Part shown: positions 10,935 to 23,380 of the stretch, piece after piece
Position numbering within the stretch: position 1 is the stretch's first letter
Layout: the number at the start of each line of letters is the position of its first letter
From: Porphyra umbilicalis
Taxonomy: Eukaryota; Rhodophyta; Bangiophyceae; Bangiales; Bangiaceae
Reading direction: 5' to 3'
DNA length: 64,000 nt
Assembly: GCA_002049455.2 (NCBI GenBank)
Contig: KV918763.1
Coordinates: 62,001-126,000, forward strand
The notes under the pieces: generated by a model
What the model saw: the letters and a program-made list of their open reading frames with translations, nothing else
The model's database searches: none
Told to the model about the DNA's origin: nothing
Position numbers and translations under genes: made by a program

Positions 10935-12730
10935 ATGTCTGCTGGTGGTACCGGCGGCACTCGGCGAGCCAGAAACGGCAAGTTTCCAGCTGGCTACGGA
11001 CCGCCGGGCGGGGGACAAGGCCATCCTGCCGCCTCCGACGCCCCAGCGGACGGTGCTCCTACTCCTCCCATCCCTGCGGATGAAGCCGCCCCTGGGCAGA
11101 TGCAGGAAGTGGAGAGCCTAAAGGCGGCTGCTGATTCACTTCAACGACGCCTGACGGCCCAAGAACAGACTGACGAGTCTCTGGCGCGAGCCAATGCAAG
11201 ACAAGTTGGTCGACGACGTCGAGGCCCTGCCTAAGGTCGACTCCCACGAGGAGGAACGCCATGTAGCTAAGTCTGACGGCCAGTCGGGCGACACGACCAA
11301 GAACGTCAAGGAGACAAGCAAGGTGACTGAAGACAAGTCCGTCCGTAAGTACGATCCGGCTAACGCCGCCCCTTCCTCATCTTCTGATGATTCTGCCTCT
11401 GGGTCAAGCCTGACATCGTCAGACGACGACAACTCCAACGCGACGGACACATCCTCCTCGGACGATGGCCACGGGCCGCCAGGTCCGCCGTCGCCCCCAA
11501 GAGGGTCCTCGCCGAGCGACAGCTCGAGCGAGTCGGACACGGCCGCGCGCAAGCGCCCCGCGACCCCCTCCAAACGGAAGGAGCGACTTGAAAAAGCCGA
11601 TAAGATCAATGTGATCCGGCCGGCTAATAGCCGCTTTAAGACCCTCCTGGACTACAGGACGTACTTCCTCATCCGCCCTCATTTGACGTATACGCATGAA
11701 GAGGCAAAACGGTCGCACCGTCTCAAAAATCGTTTTTGCCGGAGCGTTCTACGGGCAACAGCCATTCACGGGAGCTTTTCCCTTGGGTATCTTCACGTTC
11801 TTGACGACATTTCGCCGCGCGTGCGACGCGGCTGGGCTGACGCACGGTCAAGCCCTTCCGCTAATGGTCTTCTGACTAGCCGACAGCGCCAAGATGGCCT
11901 TGTCTGGCGCGTTTAACAGCACTCTCGGACGTAAGCGTTATGCCATCCGTACATACGGAGATGCCGTCAGCTGGCTCCTTTCGAAGTACGCGACACACGC
12001 AACTATGGCTCACGCCTACAAAGACATCATTACGACGAACCAACGAGACAACGAGGCGCCCACGGCCTTTAGTCACCGCGTAGAAACGCAATGCGATCTT
12101 CTGAACGGTTTGTTCAACATCCAAGACGTGAAGGACGTCTTCATCACGGGTCTTTTGGACCTTGTGCAAGCGCACGTTCGGGTCTTGAGTGACCAATTCC
12201 CGGATCGAACTATATCAGAGACGGTTGCTACCGCCCAGTTGTACTGGGACGGCACCAACAAGCTGCGCTTGCAGCTCAAGATGACCCGCCCAACGGCGAT
12301 CCAAGTCGCTTACGCGACCAAGGACCAGCGGACGATGACGGAACGACCGTTCACACAGGTTCGCACACCGCCGCCACCTCCGGCCGCCGTCCCGGAAGCC
12401 AGTCGGGCTGACATCTGTTACAACTGTAACAAGCCGGGTCACTTAGCCGCACAGTGTGCCGAGCCGTATCGCCCTCGCGAACGTCGCCAACCGCCTGTCG
12501 GCGTTCACGCCATTGCAGACGGAGACACCGCGGACGAGGAGATCGAACATCCGGTTGAAGCCGTCGAGGACTCGAAAAAGCCTAGGCCGGGTGCCCGACT
12601 TCTGGTTGCCCGGCGGGACGCGAAAGCGTATGGTGGAGATATTGTTGCACCTTGCCTTACGGCACTACGAGATCGCCGCCACGCTTGGCCAGTGCATGCG
12701 TGTGATGCGGAGTTGCCGCCCTGTACTTGA
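10935..12730 (+). pseudogene. gag: gag of chromovirus copy 1 (broken)
   Basis: Structural polyprotein region. It begins at an ATG preceded by a 5' leader, with a Gly-rich N-terminus, a coiled-coil-like stretch, a long Ser/Asp-rich acidic linker, the capsid region, and a CCHC zinc knuckle, CYNCNKPGHLAAQC, at 12416-12457. The frame ends at 12730, overlapping the start of the protease frame by about 275 bp. The region is broken at least twice. The part from about 11876 to 12650 is almost identical to the same part of copy 2, unlike the rest of the element. Confidence 0.8.
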
Positions 12731-15700
12731 CACGTGCGCCGGGGTGAACATAGGGCGAACTTGTGTTCTCCTTGCAAACTGGATGGCTCACGCCGAGGAG
12801 TTGACCACGCTTCCGCGCATCCAAGATGCAAACAACAATCGTCTCGTGACGAAGTATGCAATACATCTGTATGTAGACACCCCTGGTGTACGTCTATTTG
12901 ACCGATTCCTCGATTCCGACAACTTGTCAGTCCCGTGCATTCTTGGCACCGAGTTCATTGAACAAAACATTGAGGCAATTCTGCCGCGTTCGCGTAAGAT
13001 CGTCAGGCAGGAACACGTGCGCTGCACGGCAGAACTGCCTCGGCCAACGCCGATCTTGGCGTGTCTAAATGACAGTGCCTGGGAACGCCATTGGCAAGAC
13101 AAACCCGCAAGGGTGCGAGCCTGTAAATAGGTACGTGTCAACGGACACCAAGAGGAGTGCATCATGGCGACATGTGACACCCCCGGTATTGTTACCATCA
13201 CATCAAACGCTCGATAATGCCGGCACAAGTCAATGGCAGTCGCCCGCGGCCTTTCCATCGTCAAGGCCTACAAACCCTGATTAGTCAAGTTTTGCAACTT
13301 CGGCGAGGACCAGGTCATTGTTCGCAAGCGCTCAACCTTGGGGTTTGAAGAACCCTACCAAGGGCCGATGTTTTCCGCCGTCTTGGATGACAAGAATTCA
13401 GAAGATTGAACCGATACTTCATCGGACGACGCCAGTCGTGACCCACTCGAGGACCTCGACCTCAGTGAGGCTCCCGAGTACCTGCACAAGCAGATTCGCG
13501 ACATGCTCAAGACACATTCTTCTTTGTGGGATGGAACCCCTTGCGTCATCCGTGCTACGCAGCACGCCATCGTCACACCGCCAGTCGCTCTGCCCATACG
13601 GGCTCAACCCTACCGGACCGGGCCGTTCAAGCGGCAGATCATCTCTGATCAGATCAACAAGATGTTGAAGCTCAACGTCATTGCCCCTGGCCATAGTGCT
13701 TGGGCGAGGCCCGTGGTAATTGTACCAAAGAAGAACGACAATGCTCGATTCTGTGTCGACTATGGTCGGTTAAACAATATCACAAAGAAGGATGCATATT
13801 CCTTGCCTCGAATGGAGGACTGCCTTGACTCCTTGGGAGATGCCAAGGTGTTCACGTCTCTCGACTGCACCGCGGGGCACTGGCAAGTGCCCTTGCGCAA
13901 GGACGACCAAGAGAAGAGGGCGTTCACAACGCACTGTGGTATGCACGACTGGTTATCTATGCCTTTCGCCTTGGCGAACGCGCCTGCAACCTTCCAGCGT
14001 CAGTTGGATATTATTCTCTCAAGATTCAAGTGGCAGATATGCCTCGTCTGCATAGAAGATGTCAGCATCTTCTCCGCAAACGCGGAACAACACGTCAAAA
14101 ACGTTGACAAGGTTCTGCACCGTCTCCGCGAAGCCGAGGTTACCCTGAACTTGGAAAAATGCACATGGTTCTCCGACAAAGTCGAGTACCTCGGACACAT
14201 TGACCGCCCCGGGCAACTGCACGTCCATAACAAGAACGTGGATGCTCTGGAGCACGCCAAGTTGCTAACGACAAAGACCCAGCTGAAAAGCTTCTTTGGC
14301 ATGTGCAACGTCTATTGACGTTTCGTCAAAGACTTCGCCAAACGAGCGAAGCTCCTGAACGCCCTGAATAGGGCCCAGATCCCAACGGATATTCCACCTC
14401 CGACGGACGTGGCCATCGCCGCATTTGAGGACCTTCGCAACGCACAATTGTGCCCACCGGTACTTGCCTTGCCAAAGGCCAATCGAATACTCGTCCTCGA
14501 CGTTGACGCATGCGCCAACCAAGTTGGTTGTGTACTCCTCCAGGAGGAACCGGGCGAACTGCTTCATCCTGTCGGATATTGGAGCCGAGGACTCACTGCT
14601 GCAGAACAATACTGCTCGACAACGGAGCGCGAATGCCTCGGCGTCGTGTGGGCTGTACTCAAGTTGAGGCACTTTCTTGATCGGCAACGGTTCCTCATCC
14701 GAATGGATCACCAAGCACTTAGCTGGATCAACAGCACGACTGACTAAAGCGGACGCTTGGTGCGATGGAGACTTTGCCTCTCCGAGCACACGTTCGATAT
14801 GGTTTATGAACCAGGTGCATCGCACCACTTGCCCGACTTCCTGTCGCGCGCCTCTACGGTGGCGCCGCCCGAAGGTATCCATGATGATATACCTTGCCTG
14901 GCATTGGCCGAGACGGCCAACGGCTGAAGAACGGAAGGGTATACATGTACCGACACAACAGAACCAGTGGAGTTCGACGATGTTGCCAAAGCACAACAAA
15001 CAGACGACTGCTGTGTCGAGATGTCCACTCGCGTGGAGCGCGGAACGGCCAAGGCCTTCTTCCGCAACGAGCATCACGCTCTGTATTGCCGGACGCCTTA
15101 CGGCAACCAATCGGTTATACCAAAACCATTAAGAGAACGCGTCTTGACGCTCGAGCACCACGCCACAGTGGCAACCCATCCTGGTATGAACAGAATAAAC
15201 TACACCATGCGAAAGGCATATTACTGGCCTTTGATGATAACGGACACCCACACCACCATCACCAGGTGCACAACTTGTGCCCAAAACCGCCTGGCATTGC
15301 GGTGACACACAAAGCCCTTGACGCTGTTCCCGGCTACTCAGCCTCTCACGGAGCTGTCCGTCGACATCTTTGGACCCATCTTGGCCTCCAAGGAAGGGCA
15401 ATCGCTTCATCTTGGTTATCACCGACCGCTTTGCCAAGCTCACCAAGTGTGTCGCCTTACTGCGAATTTCGGCCATTTCCGTGGTGTCAGCCATCAACTA
15501 CGCGTGGGTGTCCGCCTCCGAGCCCCCGGACTGGATCCTGTCGGACCAAGGGCCCCAGTTCAGGTCGAACTTCTTCATCGCTATGATGAAAATGCTTGGC
15601 ATTGAAACGGTTCGCACCATGGCGGATCATCCTCAAACCAATGGGGAAGTTGAACGGTTCAACCGTACCATGGTTACTCAGCTGCAACACTACGTCGCCG

Positions 15701-16701
15701 ACGACCCATCACGATGGGACGAGCAACTCCCGGTATTCACCATCGCGTAAAATAGCCAACCGCACCGGTCTACGGGTATCGCTCCATTTGAGCTCCTTAT
15801 CCCAAGGCGGATCCCCAACCTCACGGTTCGCAACTTGCCCCCGGACACGCCGCTGGCCAATAAGGGAAAGCTCAAGAATGGGTCACACCTAGCTCGCAAA
15901 CGGGTGTTCATGGCCCGCCTGCGCAAGCAGATCCCCATCGTAGTCGAGGCCTTGCGTAAGACGCAACAAGGTTACAAACGTAACTTCGACCATCGGGTCG
16001 CAACCCGCAATGCGGACGTCAAGATCGGCGACTTCGTCTACACGACCAACCACGATCGGCAAAACAAGCTGCAAAGCGAAGCCATTGGACCCTTCGTGGT
16101 CATAGACGCAGACGCGGATGCCTCCACGTTTGTCATTGACACTGACGGCGAGGAAAAACATTTCAGCAGTGACCATGTCACCCCAGCTGCTCGTCCAACG
16201 ACGACAGACACGGTTCCACACCCCCTACTAGATGGTCTTGACCAACGCAAGCCATCCCCGGCAACTGCCGATGAGTATGTCATTGAAAAACTTGTAGGCT
16301 TACGCCAGACTGGCGCCAGCTATAGCGCGAAGGTGCGATGGTTCGTCTACGGGTCGAAAAACGACACCTGGGAACCCCTACAGCATCTTTCACGCAACCT
16401 GGTGGTGCGCATTCTTCGACAAAAGAAGAAGCATGTACCATGGTACGAATGGCCAACGCCAACATTGCGGAGTCGCCGACAAGCCGGGCTCACAACCGTG
16501 GCCAACGTCGTCATGGCCTCCACGTGGATACCCACTATCCAACATGTCCATGTTCCCGGTGACGGATTTATCCATGCCGATGTCTCGTGGACAGACTCAA
16601 CTACCGCCGAGGCAATTAAGGAAATCATTCATGTCGGGTGGCTTAAGTCGACTCTGCCGTCCATGACGCGCAACTTTGGGTATGACCCCCAACTTGCCTA
16701 G
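12456..16701 (+). pseudogene. pol: pol of chromovirus copy 1 (protease-RT-RNase H-integrase-chromodomain, broken)
   Basis: Protease-like region near 12.7 kb (an LDT motif). Reverse transcriptase at 13.5-14.2 kb, with FCVDYGRLN and a polymerase-site region near 14.05 kb. RNase H at 14.4-14.75 kb. Integrase at 15.0-15.75 kb, with an HHCC-type knuckle (H-x3-H, then C-x2-C) and a core containing SDQGPQF. Chromodomain at about 16.27-16.44 kb, with aromatic residues in KVRW and DTWEP. This frame is offset +1 from gag. Ty3 reaches pol by +1 frameshifting, so the same is plausible here. The region is broken in roughly six or more places and cannot be active. Confidence 0.85.
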
Positions 16702-17193
16702 CGGCACTTCCCTCGGCTGAGCCGTGTTTACGGTCCGTACACACATGTGTGGCCGAAATTCGCGCAGGCGACACTGATCGGGAGCGACCCTATATGCCAG
16801 TGCTCCCCAACGGATTTCTTGTACCCCCGGTACAGCACTTGGACTCAGTCCTTCGACGCCTGGTGACAACCACAGAGGAAGTAACCGTGGCCATAAAACA
16901 ATGGACCAACACCAGTTGTTACGCTACCGCCACACGCGCATGTTTCGAGTACGAAGTACTTTTATAAACAGATGCAAGGGATACGAATCCCACAACATGG
17001 GCCATGCTGGCCTGCCACTTCCTTTATCGCTATGACGATAAACAGAAAAACTGAGGAGTGGATACAAACATGTCAAACGACAAAAAGTCACAAGACGTAG
17101 AAACATTAACACCTTAAAGGCGTAAGCCCCCGACATTGGCACCCCCTCCCGCCAGGGTCAGCCGAGCAAGTCACTGAACAAGGAACCCCGCTG
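16702..17193. other. Spacer after pol in chromovirus copy 1
   Basis: It continues to match copy 2 (about 55.2-55.5 kb) past the end of the chromodomain frame. I see no further domain. Confidence 0.5.
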
Positions 17194-19185
17194 CTACTCC
17201 TCCTCATCACTACGAAGCGAGTCGCGACGACAAGGGTGGTGAGAGCCAACGCTCGCTCCCGACTCCTCGGACACGCTACGCGCGCGCGTATTGCGTGCCG
17301 AGGGCGGAGACCCGCCTGGCGGCCCCCGGTCCACATAAGCGCGACGCTCCAGAGTGCTTTGAGCGTTGAAGCGCGCCGGCGCCGCCGCCTCCTTCGGCTG
17401 AACAGCCTCGAGGTGCTGAACAAAGCGCTCGTTGTTGGCATCGCCATCGACGGCGCCAGCCACGGCCTGCCCAATCATGGCCAAAGGCGACTCAACCCCT
17501 CGCCCGTACGCTCGCTCTACAGCACGGCGCAAGCCAGTCACTTGGTTCACCCAGGCATGCGCCACAGCTGACACAGCAGACCCACGGGGCGCGCGAAGGC
17601 GCACGTCGCGCACGCGCGCCGAACCAAAAAAGGAAACCGCCGTGGAGGAAGAGGCACGCGTCGGCCAAGTGGCCTCGATGGCTCCGGTCGGCGATGTAGA
17701 CCGCGAGCGGTCGCGACGCGGCGACCGCGAGCGATCGCGACGTGGCGAACCCGGACAGTGGTAACCACTACCGGCGCCACTGACGGCATAAGCCCCTCCC
17801 GGATGGGTCTGCCGACCGCGACGCCACACTACGAGGTGACTCGGAGGAACCGGTGCCACATGGGCAGGCGCGCTCGGGTCAGGTGCCCAGTCGAAATCCA
17901 CACATGAGTGTGGCAGGCAAAAGCCGAACTCCTTGGTCTCAATGACCGTCACGCGCACCTGTCGCGCCTCGCCGGTTTCTTGGTCCCTACGGACCACGTT
18001 CTTAAGGACGAAAACCTAAGGGAACACGTCCTTTGCGCGGCGCACCTTGCCATATAAGGCGTGTGCCGCCTCGCCGTCAGGCGCCTCACGCAGTTTGGAC
18101 GTGTCCAGGACGTCAAAGTGACGAAGTGTCTTCTCTTCCAGACGGACAAAGACCTTGTCCTCTTGAAAGGGGCGAACCCAAGCCGCAATCAGATTGCAAG
18201 AGTACTTCGAGTACACAATCTGTCAGGGAGAGCAATATTCAATTCGCAACGAGTCCACCAGGTACGACACCACAACCGGGGTCGAAACCCAAAGATCGGT
18301 CTTGGGCTCGCAGTCAGGGACCAGCGGAAGCCAACGAGAAAAGTCAAATGATTTTGGCGCCCGGAGAAATTCGGCTGCCCACTCCTTCGGCAACAGCCCG
18401 CGACCGTGGAAGAACCGCGTTCCCGCCGCGCGGCGATGGTCGGTCGCGAACATCGGCAACCGAAAGGGGTTCGGTAGCTCGCTCATGCGAGGGCTGCGGT
18501 CCTCATCGACCGCATCATTCTCTTCCGCCGCCACCAGCGCAAGCTGAACCAGGTACTCAGCCAATCCGGCCTCGTGGCCGATCGGGACCGCGAAGTCCGT
18601 GGCCACAGAGCGCCTGACAAAGACGGCCTTCGGTCAGTTCCGCAACAGGCGGGAAAATGAGTTGGCTGCCGCCTCGAAGGTCTCGGTACCCCTCACGAGA
18701 AACAACAAGGCGTTGGTGTACACCAAACGGTGGCAGGGGTTCAAGGGCACCTAGTCCAGGAAGGCTTCGTTGCCAAACAACAAGATCTCGTAAATACGGC
18801 GCTGTGGCCCCTGGTTCCTAAAGAACGGGCTCCCTTGGACCTCGGCCACGCGGTCACCCGCATGGCTGGGCGAGCCCTGTTCGGCCAACACGTCGACGAA
18901 GCCCGGCAGGGCCTCGTAACGCGCGTGAAGACGCCGAGTGTGCGCGCGAGCGCAGTTTCGAATGCATATGGCATGCAGACATTGGTCAGCAATGACAGGG
19001 ACCCCGTCAACTACATCGGTTGGGCCAACATGGGCATAGAACATGCCGCTAGGCCTAAACTGACGAAGCATCTCCGGGTCGGTGGACCGTTCAGAAACGG
19101 GTCCGTTAACTCCTACGGCGTGAGCCACACGCGCCTCGCCGTTGGGGTTGCCGCCGTCAACCGCCATCGCGGCCTGGTCCGCCAT
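17194..19185 (-). pseudogene. Antisense ORF region between pol and 3' LTR (broken)
   Basis: A minus-strand coding region of about 2 kb opposes gag-pol. It starts at an ATG (MADQAAMAVDGGNPNG) and is recognisable as a series of frames, mostly in register, broken about three times or more. The N-terminal part contains an HTRRLHARYEALPGF block. The middle is of mixed composition. The C-terminal third holds an Arg-Ser segment (SPRRDRSRSPRRDRSRS) like SR-type linkers, then an Ala-rich helical part and an acidic end. The start and the HARYEALPG block recur in copy 2, on the strand opposite to its gag-pol, so the ORF belongs to the family. Additional antisense ORFs in this position are known in some plant Ty3 elements (for example RIRE2 and Grande). 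I recognise no homology to those proteins and the function is unknown. Confidence 0.6.
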
Positions 19186-19199
19186 GCTGGTACTTGGGT

Positions 19200-20425
19200 G
19201 CGGAACCTTCCCTCCCCCTTACGTACCCGCAAGGCATATTGTCCTCGCCACGGGCAGTTGCCGCCTCCACGCCCAGCAACCCGCACGCGCCGCAAGGCTA
19301 CGCGCCCGAACCCCCGGCCGTAGTCGCCACGCCTCTAGACAAGTCGTTCGTGCGGCCGGCAGTTACCGCCGCGTCGTCAGGCAACCGGCACGCGACGCAA
19401 GGAAAACCACCCGCGTCGCCGGCCTTACCGCCAATTCTGTCGTCGCCCCCGCCACCGGGCTCGCCGGCCTTGCCGCCCTTGCCGCCGCCGCACTTAGCTG
19501 CCGGGCTGGCCACAGACGACAACGTGCTCGTCGCCCTCGCCGCCGGCCTTGCCGCCCTTGCCGCTCTTGCGCGCCGGCACCGGGCTTGCCGCCCTTGTCG
19601 CCCTTGCCGCCCTTGCGCGTCATCATTGGCCTTGCCGCCCGTGGCGACTTGCCGCCCTTGAGCCCCGCCGCCGGGCGCGCCGCCCCGCCCCCCCTACGCA
19701 AACCCACACTCACCGGGTCCGTAACCTCGCGGTTTGCCACCTCGTGGTAGAGGACCCCCACTCAAGCAATGACCTTGGGCCTCAACCTGTACACGAGCAC
19801 GAAGACACGGGATGGCCCCGTGCCGACAAACACAGACCCGCGTCCCGGCCCTCGCCTCGTCGCCGGGGTAGTCAAACCCCGACGAGGCAGGCGCCATCCG
19901 GCACCGAGGATGGCCACCCAGCACGTGCTGCACAACGCACACGACACGGTGGTGACCGGTCTCAGGGTACGTACCCCCCCACCACCCTCGGCAACACAGA
20001 CCGGCGTCCCGGCTTTTGCCTTGTCGCCGTGGTAGTCAAACACCGACGAAGTAGGCGCCACTCGGCACCGACGACGGTCACCCCAGCACGTGCTGCACAA
20101 CGCACCCGCCCACCGACGGGTCTTGACGCCGACGCTCGTCACGCAGCACCCGGCCGCCTGACCCCCACTCCGACGCATAACCGCCTGCGCGGGTGCGCGT
20201 ACGCGTACGCGTCGATCTGACCTGCAGCGCAAGCTGTTCGCCACACACGCAAGCGCGTGCTTGGCCGGACGGACGCGACCGGCGACGGCGAAGCGCCACC
20301 TCCCCCCAATCGGGCCTGAACGGCGCGCCCCAAAGGACTCCCGCCGCCTAGGCGGTTACGCCCGCGCGGGCCTGTAAGAGGCCGCGATCGCCGATCGTCC
20401 TCGGATCTCACCGGGACAGTTCGAA
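19200..20425. repeat. 3' non-coding region of copy 1 with tandem repeats
   Basis: Bases 19.2-19.7 kb are a GC-rich low-complexity stretch of GCCGCCCTTGCC-like units. From about 19.79 to 20.13 kb a unit of about 165 bp containing CCCAGCACGTGCTGCACAAC occurs twice in tandem. One related unit is present in copy 2 at about 53.42-53.56 kb. No gene is supported. Confidence 0.6.
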
Positions 20426-20830
20426 TGTCGCGTAAGAGGTATGTAGTACATCTCTGCTCTCAAGTGGCAATCGGCCACAAGTAGCCCCCTTGACGGGCCA
20501 AAGCCCATGTATTGTTGGAATTGGCCTGTGGCACGCCCTTTGGGGGACTACTTCCGCAACGTTCCTTAATTTTTTGTTTGTTTGCTTGCCTGTCGTATCT
20601 GTCGGCCGGCACTCATTACGATCGCTTGTGACCGGACGGTCGATCGACCAATGCCCTCGTTTGTACTCGATCACCATGTATCCGGAGTCGCCGGTGTGGG
20701 CACCACCCGGCTCCCCATCGGACGCCCTTCAACAAAAGGTATTTATTTCTCGCCACGACGGCGATAGAACTCGCTTTATGGCTTGGCTACGGTCGGTCCC
20801 AATACATTGGTAATTGCACCAATGTCATGA
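20426..20830 (+). repeat. 3' LTR of chromovirus copy 1 (split by the Harbinger)
   Basis: It starts with TGTCGC and aligns with the 5' LTR to position 20830, where the Harbinger begins. The last bases of the LTR (TTAATACCA) reappear at 29629-29637 on the far side of the insertion, matching 10694-10702 of the 5' LTR. Confidence 0.85.
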
Positions 20831-20860
20831 GGGCAACCCCAGCAACGTCGGCCCCATCTT
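20831..20860 (+). repeat. Left terminal inverted repeat of the Harbinger
   Basis: It begins GGGCAACCCCAGCAACG and mismatches the right end at three of 30 positions. Subterminal GGCCCCAT blocks follow at both ends. Confidence 0.85.
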
Positions 20861-23380
20861 CCATGTAGCCCCATGTGGAGGTGCAACGTGTGGGTCCCTG
20901 AATGGAAAGACCATCTTAGGGGCCCCATATCTCGAACGTCGCGATGGACTTTGCTACATGGACCATCGAATGCCCTTTGACAGATTGAACGATAGGGTCT
21001 ACGTTGGTGGGTCCGACGAGGCCCCAATCTGACCTAGCCTCGTATTGCAGGGGACTAGCAGAACGACGCTGGGTGATGTGTCCAAAACCGATGGCAGATC
21101 GTGCAGAGATAGTCACTAGATTCATTCGAAAATGGGCTCGGGCATGCCAGGCGACAAAGAGCTGATGCACAGTATGCGAATGAAGCCCAAACCGACAGGA
21201 ATCAGGCTCAAAACGAAACAACATGGGGAGAATGCGACGACACCTGGCAGTGCCTCGGCACCACGCGAAAGACTATTCGATGTCAACGCCTGACACAGGC
21301 GAGGACCTGCGTTGCACGAGGCGCAACACCAGCGATCTGGGCCAGTCTGGTGGACAATCACCTGCCCGAGAGGACCACGGCAGTGTCCGCATTGCAGAGT
21401 GGTCCTCCTAAATAGCTCGCAACACCCATGGACCATCTCTTGGGAGTGCAAGCTTTTACAATCGATTACGCTGCGACGCTCTCGGGTCAGGCTCTCCGGT
21501 CAGCGGACGGAAGAGGTGCTCTTTGATTGGCTGTCAATGCAAAATTTCTAAGCCGTCCCCTGGCCTCGAAGTGTCATTCATGTAGTCCAGGTATTTTCAA
21601 CATGTTCTGTCTCGATCTTGCGGCAGTCTGGTCGGGCTGGGCTCCGCGCTCGGTCCTCCTGTGGACGTGATTGGACACTGCTTGTCTCAAACGGAAGATT
21701 TGGCGGCCGGTTGTGACATTGGGTGGGAGATTCGAGAGCGTTGCCCCGAAATGAGTGGTTACGTTATTCCGTCGCGTGATCGCTATTTGGGCCTCACACA
21801 CACGTATGTCGACTGATTGCGTTGCGTGGGCGGACAGCGATGATGGCAGCCACCGCCCGTTCGTCAGTCCGCACATCGTGTGCGGTCCAATTAACAGGCA
21901 TTGTGGGATCGGAAGTGCCTGCGCGGGTGCACCCCGCCTCCCCAGGCAGCGCATTGGAGGACCTCGACCAGTTTCCCTGCGTGGGTCCGGCGGGTGCCGC
22001 CTTTTTTGTGGCGCGAGCGGGCCAGAGCGTGCCTCGACACGCGCGCTCGACACGCACACGTGGGTCCGCCGAGACACGCCTCCCGTCGTGAGCAGTCCGA
22101 AGGGACCGACAGGCGGTCGCCTGCCACGCGAGACTGCGATTGGGGGGACCTGTCGTGTTGTTCCCGCGCGTACGTTTGGGGGGGTGGGACCTATCGCGTT
22201 GTCCCCTCGCACGAGTCCGACGCTCGACCTCCTTTGACCTCTTGCGGGCCACCTCAGGTGGGGCGCAGGCTGCGCCCTCTCACCCAGGCACGCCAAGAGA
22301 GCATACGGTGGTGTGCCGTGGGCGGGTCAACCACGACTCTTTTTCGCTCTTCGTGGACGGACTCGGGCGCGGGCGGGCAGCCAACGGTCTCCCACCGACG
22401 CAGGCACGCAGTGTGGGAACCTGGGGTTGCCAGGATAAGTATCCGATATCTTGAGCTACTGTAAGTTCAAACAAAACGACTGTATTCGACATCAGCTTGC
22501 GGCGGCAGGTCGGCATATCGACATAGTGTCGTCCAGAGCTTTCCGTAGGTGGTCTTTTTTTCTTCAATGGACAATCATGGACGAATATTCTGCGACATAT
22601 TCCGGAATATATCCGTATTCTGGCTTGGATACGGCCAAAAAACCGTATTCTGACAACCCCTGGTGGGAACCCTGTGCTGTCTCCCGCGCGCGGCTCCTAC
22701 GCGGGCCGCTTGCGTGCGCGAAACCCGCCGGCTGCGCCGCGGCGCCCGCCTCGGTACGCCGCTCCCACGGCGTCCTTAGCCCGCGCACACCGTCTCCCCT
22801 GGTTTTTACGACGCCTCCTCTCCCGTGCATGACGCGCGGAAAGGGCGCCAACGACACACGGCGGCGGCGCACGCAGCGCAATCGTAACGGTACCCGGTGC
22901 CCGCCTCCCCCTCCTAGTCCCTGCGAGAACGCCTGCAAGCACGCCAACATGTTCCCCCCCCCGCCCCCACCCCCTCCTCCTCCCATGCTGCGCGCGGCGC
23001 CGGGTGGTCATCGCTCGCCTCCCGACTTATGTCGTCCGGCAGAGGGCGGGCGGCCCCGACCATTTATGCGGCCGTACTCCCCCCTCGGACGCGGCCGCTG
23101 ACATGGAGACCGCGACGACTGTGACCAACAAAGGCGGCAAGTGCGACACCGCGGCGATTGGGACGGCCCCGTTTTTGACGGCGGCCCTCCAGGCCCTGTG
23201 CGTGCGCATCCGCGCGGCAGTGGCCACAACGAAGGCGCGCGACCGCCGAGCCCCCCGCGGGTGCCCTTTGGCGCCCGTCCTTGCCCTACAACGGGCCCAC
23301 CATTCGCCCCCAAGCACCGTGGTCGAAGCTCTGGGCGCCTTCCGGCTGGTCGCTCCCTCGGCCCGCCGCGCTTTTCGTAG
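20861..23380. other. Left arm of the Harbinger, no assignable gene
   Basis: The stretch 21.1-21.5 kb reads as short coding-like pieces on the plus strand without a known domain. The GC-rich part at 21.6-22.4 kb has long frames on both strands (for example 21574-22296 minus and 21755-22237 plus) that I regard as compositional. A C-rich tract lies at about 22950-22985. 23.0-23.4 kb may hold the start of the downstream SANT-like gene. Confidence 0.4.

Noticed and set aside
21574-22296. 240-codon minus-strand ORF in the Harbinger left arm
   Set aside because: An equally long plus frame overlaps it, the composition is that of random GC-rich DNA, and no motif is present.
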